A DNA stretch of 7,647 nt, taken from assembly GCA_024278715.1 (NCBI GenBank), contig JAJRSN010000151.1, positions 1 to 7,647 on the forward strand. Direction: 5' to 3'. The DNA comes from Calditrichota bacterium. GTDB lineage: Bacteria > Calditrichota > Calditrichia > Calditrichales > Calditrichaceae. The translations under genes and the position numbers were made by a program. The notes below the pieces were generated by a model. That model was not told the origin of the DNA, ran no database searches, and saw only the letters and a program-made list of their open reading frames with translations. Of this stretch, positions 5,067-7,647 are shown one piece after another (position 1 is the stretch's first letter; each line of letters opens with the position of its first letter).

Positions 5067-7583
5067 CTACTCGCTGAAAATTATGTCCGATTCGTTCAGC
5101 CTCCACCGGATGTCAAAATAACCGGCAGCCTTTATGCTCTTGTAGCCTTCGGTGTAAACGGAAGCCCGGAATATCATCAGGTCGGGATATGCGTAGCCCG
5201 CATAAAGATAACGTTGGGTATTTGTGGCGCGCATTCCGCTGATTCCCGTTCCCGCCACCACCCCTATCGAGGCGATATTGCTGTCTTCGCGCGGATAAAC
5301 AAATAAGGCGGCTAAATCTTTTCCCTTAATCTTCCGCTCGCCGATTTGAATTTCATCCGACATTACCTGCACGGGACAATTTTTCAACAATACTTGCCAG
5401 GCGCTGTTGGTATTGGCGTTACCGTACAAAATCACGTTTCGATCGGAGTATTTTTGCGGATCGAATTCCCTGTCGGTAACAATATCAATAGAGCCGTTGC
5501 CTTGATACCAAAAGACCTCGGCGTCGTACCGCGCTTTGGCGAGTGCCCAGGCGTTTTCTTCGCGGCTGCCGTTTGTGCCCGTCACAAATACGACCCGGTG
5601 TCGGAAAGCATCCTTCAGTCCGCCGTAACGATGCGGTCCCTTATCCTTTTTAGACCATTCGCCGGTTATTTGCCATTGTCCAGCCCTTTTTTCCAGAAAA
5701 ACCGCCTCACGCTCAGGGAAATCAATTTGATTAATAATCTGTCCGTCAATATTAATTGAGAAGGGTTCTCCTTTTGTCAACGGCGCCAGGTCGATTTTCA
5801 GTCGGGTGATGTTTTGCGTAGTACCCGCAAACCGCCGCTTGCCGGGATCGACTCGAACGGAAATACGGCTGAAATCGAATGGTTTTTCCTGGGCAAAAAT
5901 CGTAATCCATTGATCGGAAGCGGAGACTCCTGGACTCGCGGTTGTAAAATCGATTTGCCTGATCTGCTCCTTTGTCGGTCGGGCGTGACGGGCAAAGAAA
6001 TCGAAAAGCGGCATCCAATCCACGCAGTCCGCGCCCGGTTCGTCGCTGCGATCCCACCAGTGTCCCGCGCCCGCTTCTTCGTGATACACAAAATCTTTAT
6101 GCCCGATCTTTTTCAGCACCTCCGCCATTTTGCGCGATTGTTGTACGGGAACATTTTTGTCGGAGTCGCCATGAATAATGTAAACTCCCAATTGTTTGTA
6201 ATTTTCGGCTAATTTGAGGGTTCTGCCGGGAGAAGCCGCCCGCATGAGCATTTTTTGGAGAGGACTCTGCCCGCGCACCGTATCCCGAATTGCGTAGGAA
6301 AAAAAGCTGATCCAACCCGCGCTTGGTCCGATGGCGGCAAATTGATCCGGAAAGGTCGCCCCCAGATGCCAGGTTCCGTGTCCGCCCATGGAATGCCCGG
6401 TCAGGTAAATCCGTGCGGGATCTATCTTTAGTTGTTTTTTTACGATATTTAACACCTCCAGGGCGTCCAATCTTCCCCAGTCTTCCCAGTCGTAACCAAA
6501 GGGTCTCCGGTTGGTGGGAGCGACAATGTGTCCCCATTTTTTGGGATAATACGCTCCGGCTTGATTGAGGGCTTCCACATTTGCGCCGTGAACCGAAAAG
6601 AACAGCGCTTTGGGTTTGCCGTCATCGATCAGGGCGGGATTTAAGGCGTAATATTGAACGCTGCCGTCTATCTCGCTGATGTAGGTGTGTTTTTGGACGG
6701 CATTGGGAGCGACCACCCGAAGCTCAATGCTCTCCTCGGTCAAAACAGCGCCATTCCGTTTCAGGTACAACTTCAGCGTTTTTGAACCGGTTTCCGCAGG
6801 AGCCGTTCCTTTAATAAAAAAAGCGACTTTACGAACCGAATAGGGCTGAATGACGGGAACGGTTGTCTCTTCGACCAGCGGATCGTCCGAACCTATTTTA
6901 AGGTTTTTAAGAGGTTGACCCGATGCGTTGATCACGACCACGGCTGCGGGAGAGTCGATTTTTTCCCCCTGAATTAAATCGGGCAGGGTTGAATCTTTTA
7001 CATTAAACAAGACCGGAGACTGAAGGGAATGAACAAGAACCTTCAGACGCCCCCGATAACATTTGAAGAGAAAGCTATTGTTTCCCTTTTTTAAACGGAC
7101 AGGAAGTAAGGAAAAATCGAATTTAGGCTCCCATGCTTGAAATTCGTCTTTGTACTGATAGCGATTCCCCACTCTCGGCTCGCCGTTCACATAAACCATG
7201 TTGTGAGCGCGTCCTTCCAAAAGAACGGTTTTTTCCGTTGCGGAATTAATTGAAAGATAGGCGTAAAAGGCGCGGGTTTTACAAGGACGCAGCCAGCCTT
7301 TTTCGTTCACTGATGCCTCTTGCCACACCGAAGATTTCTCTTTGCTCCAAAAAACCTTTTGTCCCGCTTTCGGCGCTTTAAACGTACCGTCAACCACAGA
7401 CTGTTCGACGGGATCTATCTGCACGGCTGAAAAACGGGGACTTCCCGGAATTTTCAGAATCAAAAATTTGCTAACGATTTCAGGTTGCGAATTTCCGGCT
7501 GCAACAAGAGCGGGAAAAACAAAACCGAACAAAAAAGAAAAGATGGTGATTTGAACGAAAGAACAATTCTTCGAACGGCACAT
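5067..7583 (-). CDS. Exported multidomain alpha/beta-hydrolase, prolyl-oligopeptidase/esterase type
   Basis: An 838-residue protein with a Sec signal peptide (hydrophobic core about 11-28, cleavage near VAA-GNS at 29-30) and no lipobox, so probably periplasmic or secreted. Residues about 75-190 look like a beta-sandwich of the PA14/galactose-binding kind (VYVNGEPRVG at 130-139, PVRLKKGNNSFLFK at 161-174). Residues about 200-292 resemble an Ig-like domain. The catalytic alpha/beta-hydrolase domain is about 300-535: oxyanion-side HGAN (332-335), nucleophile elbow GHSMGG with Ser398, acid in HGDSDKNVP (probably Asp475) and base in GAGHWWD (His508). This triad supports hydrolysis of an ester or peptide bond; related proteins are labelled prolyl oligopeptidase-like or PHB-depolymerase-like esterases. 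Residues about 541-838 form an unassigned C-terminal region. The order of domains and the missing propeller argue against a classical prolyl oligopeptidase. The ATG follows GGGAGG by four bases. The stop is TAG. The substrate is unknown. Confidence 0.9.
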   Translation of the reverse strand: MCRSKNCSFVQITIFSFLFGFVFPALVAAGNSQPEIVSKFLILKIPGSPRFSAVQIDPVEQSVVDGTFKAPKAGQKVFWSKEKSSVWQEASVNEKGWLRPCKTRAFYAYLSINSATEKTVLLEGRAHNMVYVNGEPRVGNRYQYKDEFQAWEPKFDFSLLPVRLKKGNNSFLFKCYRGRLKVLVHSLQSPVLFNVKDSTLPDLIQGEKIDSPAAVVVINASGQPLKNLKIGSDDPLVEETTVPVIQPYSVRKVAFFIKGTAPAETGSKTLKLYLKRNGAVLTEESIELRVVAPNAVQKHTYISEIDGSVQYYALNPALIDDGKPKALFFSVHGANVEALNQAGAYYPKKWGHIVAPTNRRPFGYDWEDWGRLDALEVLNIVKKQLKIDPARIYLTGHSMGGHGTWHLGATFPDQFAAIGPSAGWISFFSYAIRDTVRGQSPLQKMLMRAASPGRTLKLAENYKQLGVYIIHGDSDKNVPVQQSRKMAEVLKKIGHKDFVYHEEAGAGHWWDRSDEPGADCVDWMPLFDFFARHARPTKEQIRQIDFTTASPGVSASDQWITIFAQEKPFDFSRISVRVDPGKRRFAGTTQNITRLKIDLAPLTKGEPFSINIDGQIINQIDFPEREAVFLEKRAGQWQITGEWSKKDKGPHRYGGLKDAFRHRVVFVTGTNGSREENAWALAKARYDAEVFWYQGNGSIDIVTDREFDPQKYSDRNVILYGNANTNSAWQVLLKNCPVQVMSDEIQIGERKIKGKDLAALFVYPREDSNIASIGVVAGTGISGMRATNTQRYLYAGYAYPDLMIFRASVYTEGYKSIKAAGYFDIRWRLNESDIIFSE

Positions 7584-7587
7584 TTTT

Positions 7588-7593
7588 CCTCCC
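7588..7593 (-). promoter_or_regulatory. Ribosome binding site of the hydrolase gene
   Basis: GGGAGG is followed by AAAA and ATG at 7583. The match to the anti-Shine-Dalgarno sequence is strong though the spacing is short. It supports this start, as does the signal peptide that follows. Confidence 0.7.
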
Positions 7594-7607
7594 GAACAGA
7601 CTCGTTA

Positions 7608-7613
7608 ATCATA
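7608..7613 (-). promoter_or_regulatory. Possible -10 box of the hydrolase gene
   Basis: TATGAT on the minus strand matches the sigma-70 -10 consensus at five of six positions and lies 24 bases upstream of the start codon, in very AT-rich DNA. No good -35 box stands 17 bases further upstream (only TTTATT). The resulting leader would be very short, and the window ends close by, so this is tentative. Confidence 0.2.
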
Positions 7614-7647
7614 AGTTAGTTTTTTTAAAAATAAAACGAATTTGAAC

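Noticed and set aside
5346..5759. 137-codon plus-strand open frame
   Set aside because: It is antisense to the C-terminal region of the exported hydrolase, which continues in one uninterrupted frame with sensible composition.
6097..6537. 146-codon minus-strand open frame overlapping the hydrolase
   Set aside because: It is a shifted frame over the catalytic domain; the hydrolase frame here contains GHSMGG and HGDSDKNVP. The shifted product is Arg-rich with no domain.

Overview
All four recognisable genes lie on the minus strand, so transcription runs from high to low coordinates. The window suggests a Gram-negative bacterium of the Fibrobacterota-Chlorobiota-Bacteroidota (FCB) type, most likely Calditrichota or a close relative. 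The grounds are a TonB-dependent receptor with an N-terminal carboxypeptidase-regulatory-like domain, a PorV/PorQ-family outer-membrane protein, and a large exported protein encoded next to each other. The lineage is an inference from gene content and protein style; there is no rRNA or other marker here.

Layout in transcription order: (1) 7583-5067, an exported 838-residue alpha/beta-hydrolase of the prolyl-oligopeptidase/esterase type, with non-catalytic beta-rich N-terminal regions and an unassigned C-terminal region of about 300 residues. (2) 5066-4704, a 363-base gap with no convincing gene; it holds candidate promoter elements and several short inverted repeats. (3) 4703-1938, a 921-residue TonB-dependent outer-membrane receptor. 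(4) 1895-825, a 356-residue PorV/PorQ-family beta-barrel. (5) 779 to the window edge, the first 259 residues of a secreted protein whose gene continues beyond base 1.

The last three genes are separated by only 42 and 45 bases, with no terminator visible between them, and probably form one operon. Read together they look like a cell-envelope cassette: an energised outer-membrane gate, a PorV-type barrel and a secreted, probably surface-exposed protein. The hydrolase upstream is also exported but is separated by the gap and may be an independent unit. The substrate of the receptor and of the hydrolase cannot be read from the sequence. No tRNA, rRNA, insertion sequence, CRISPR array or phage gene was seen.
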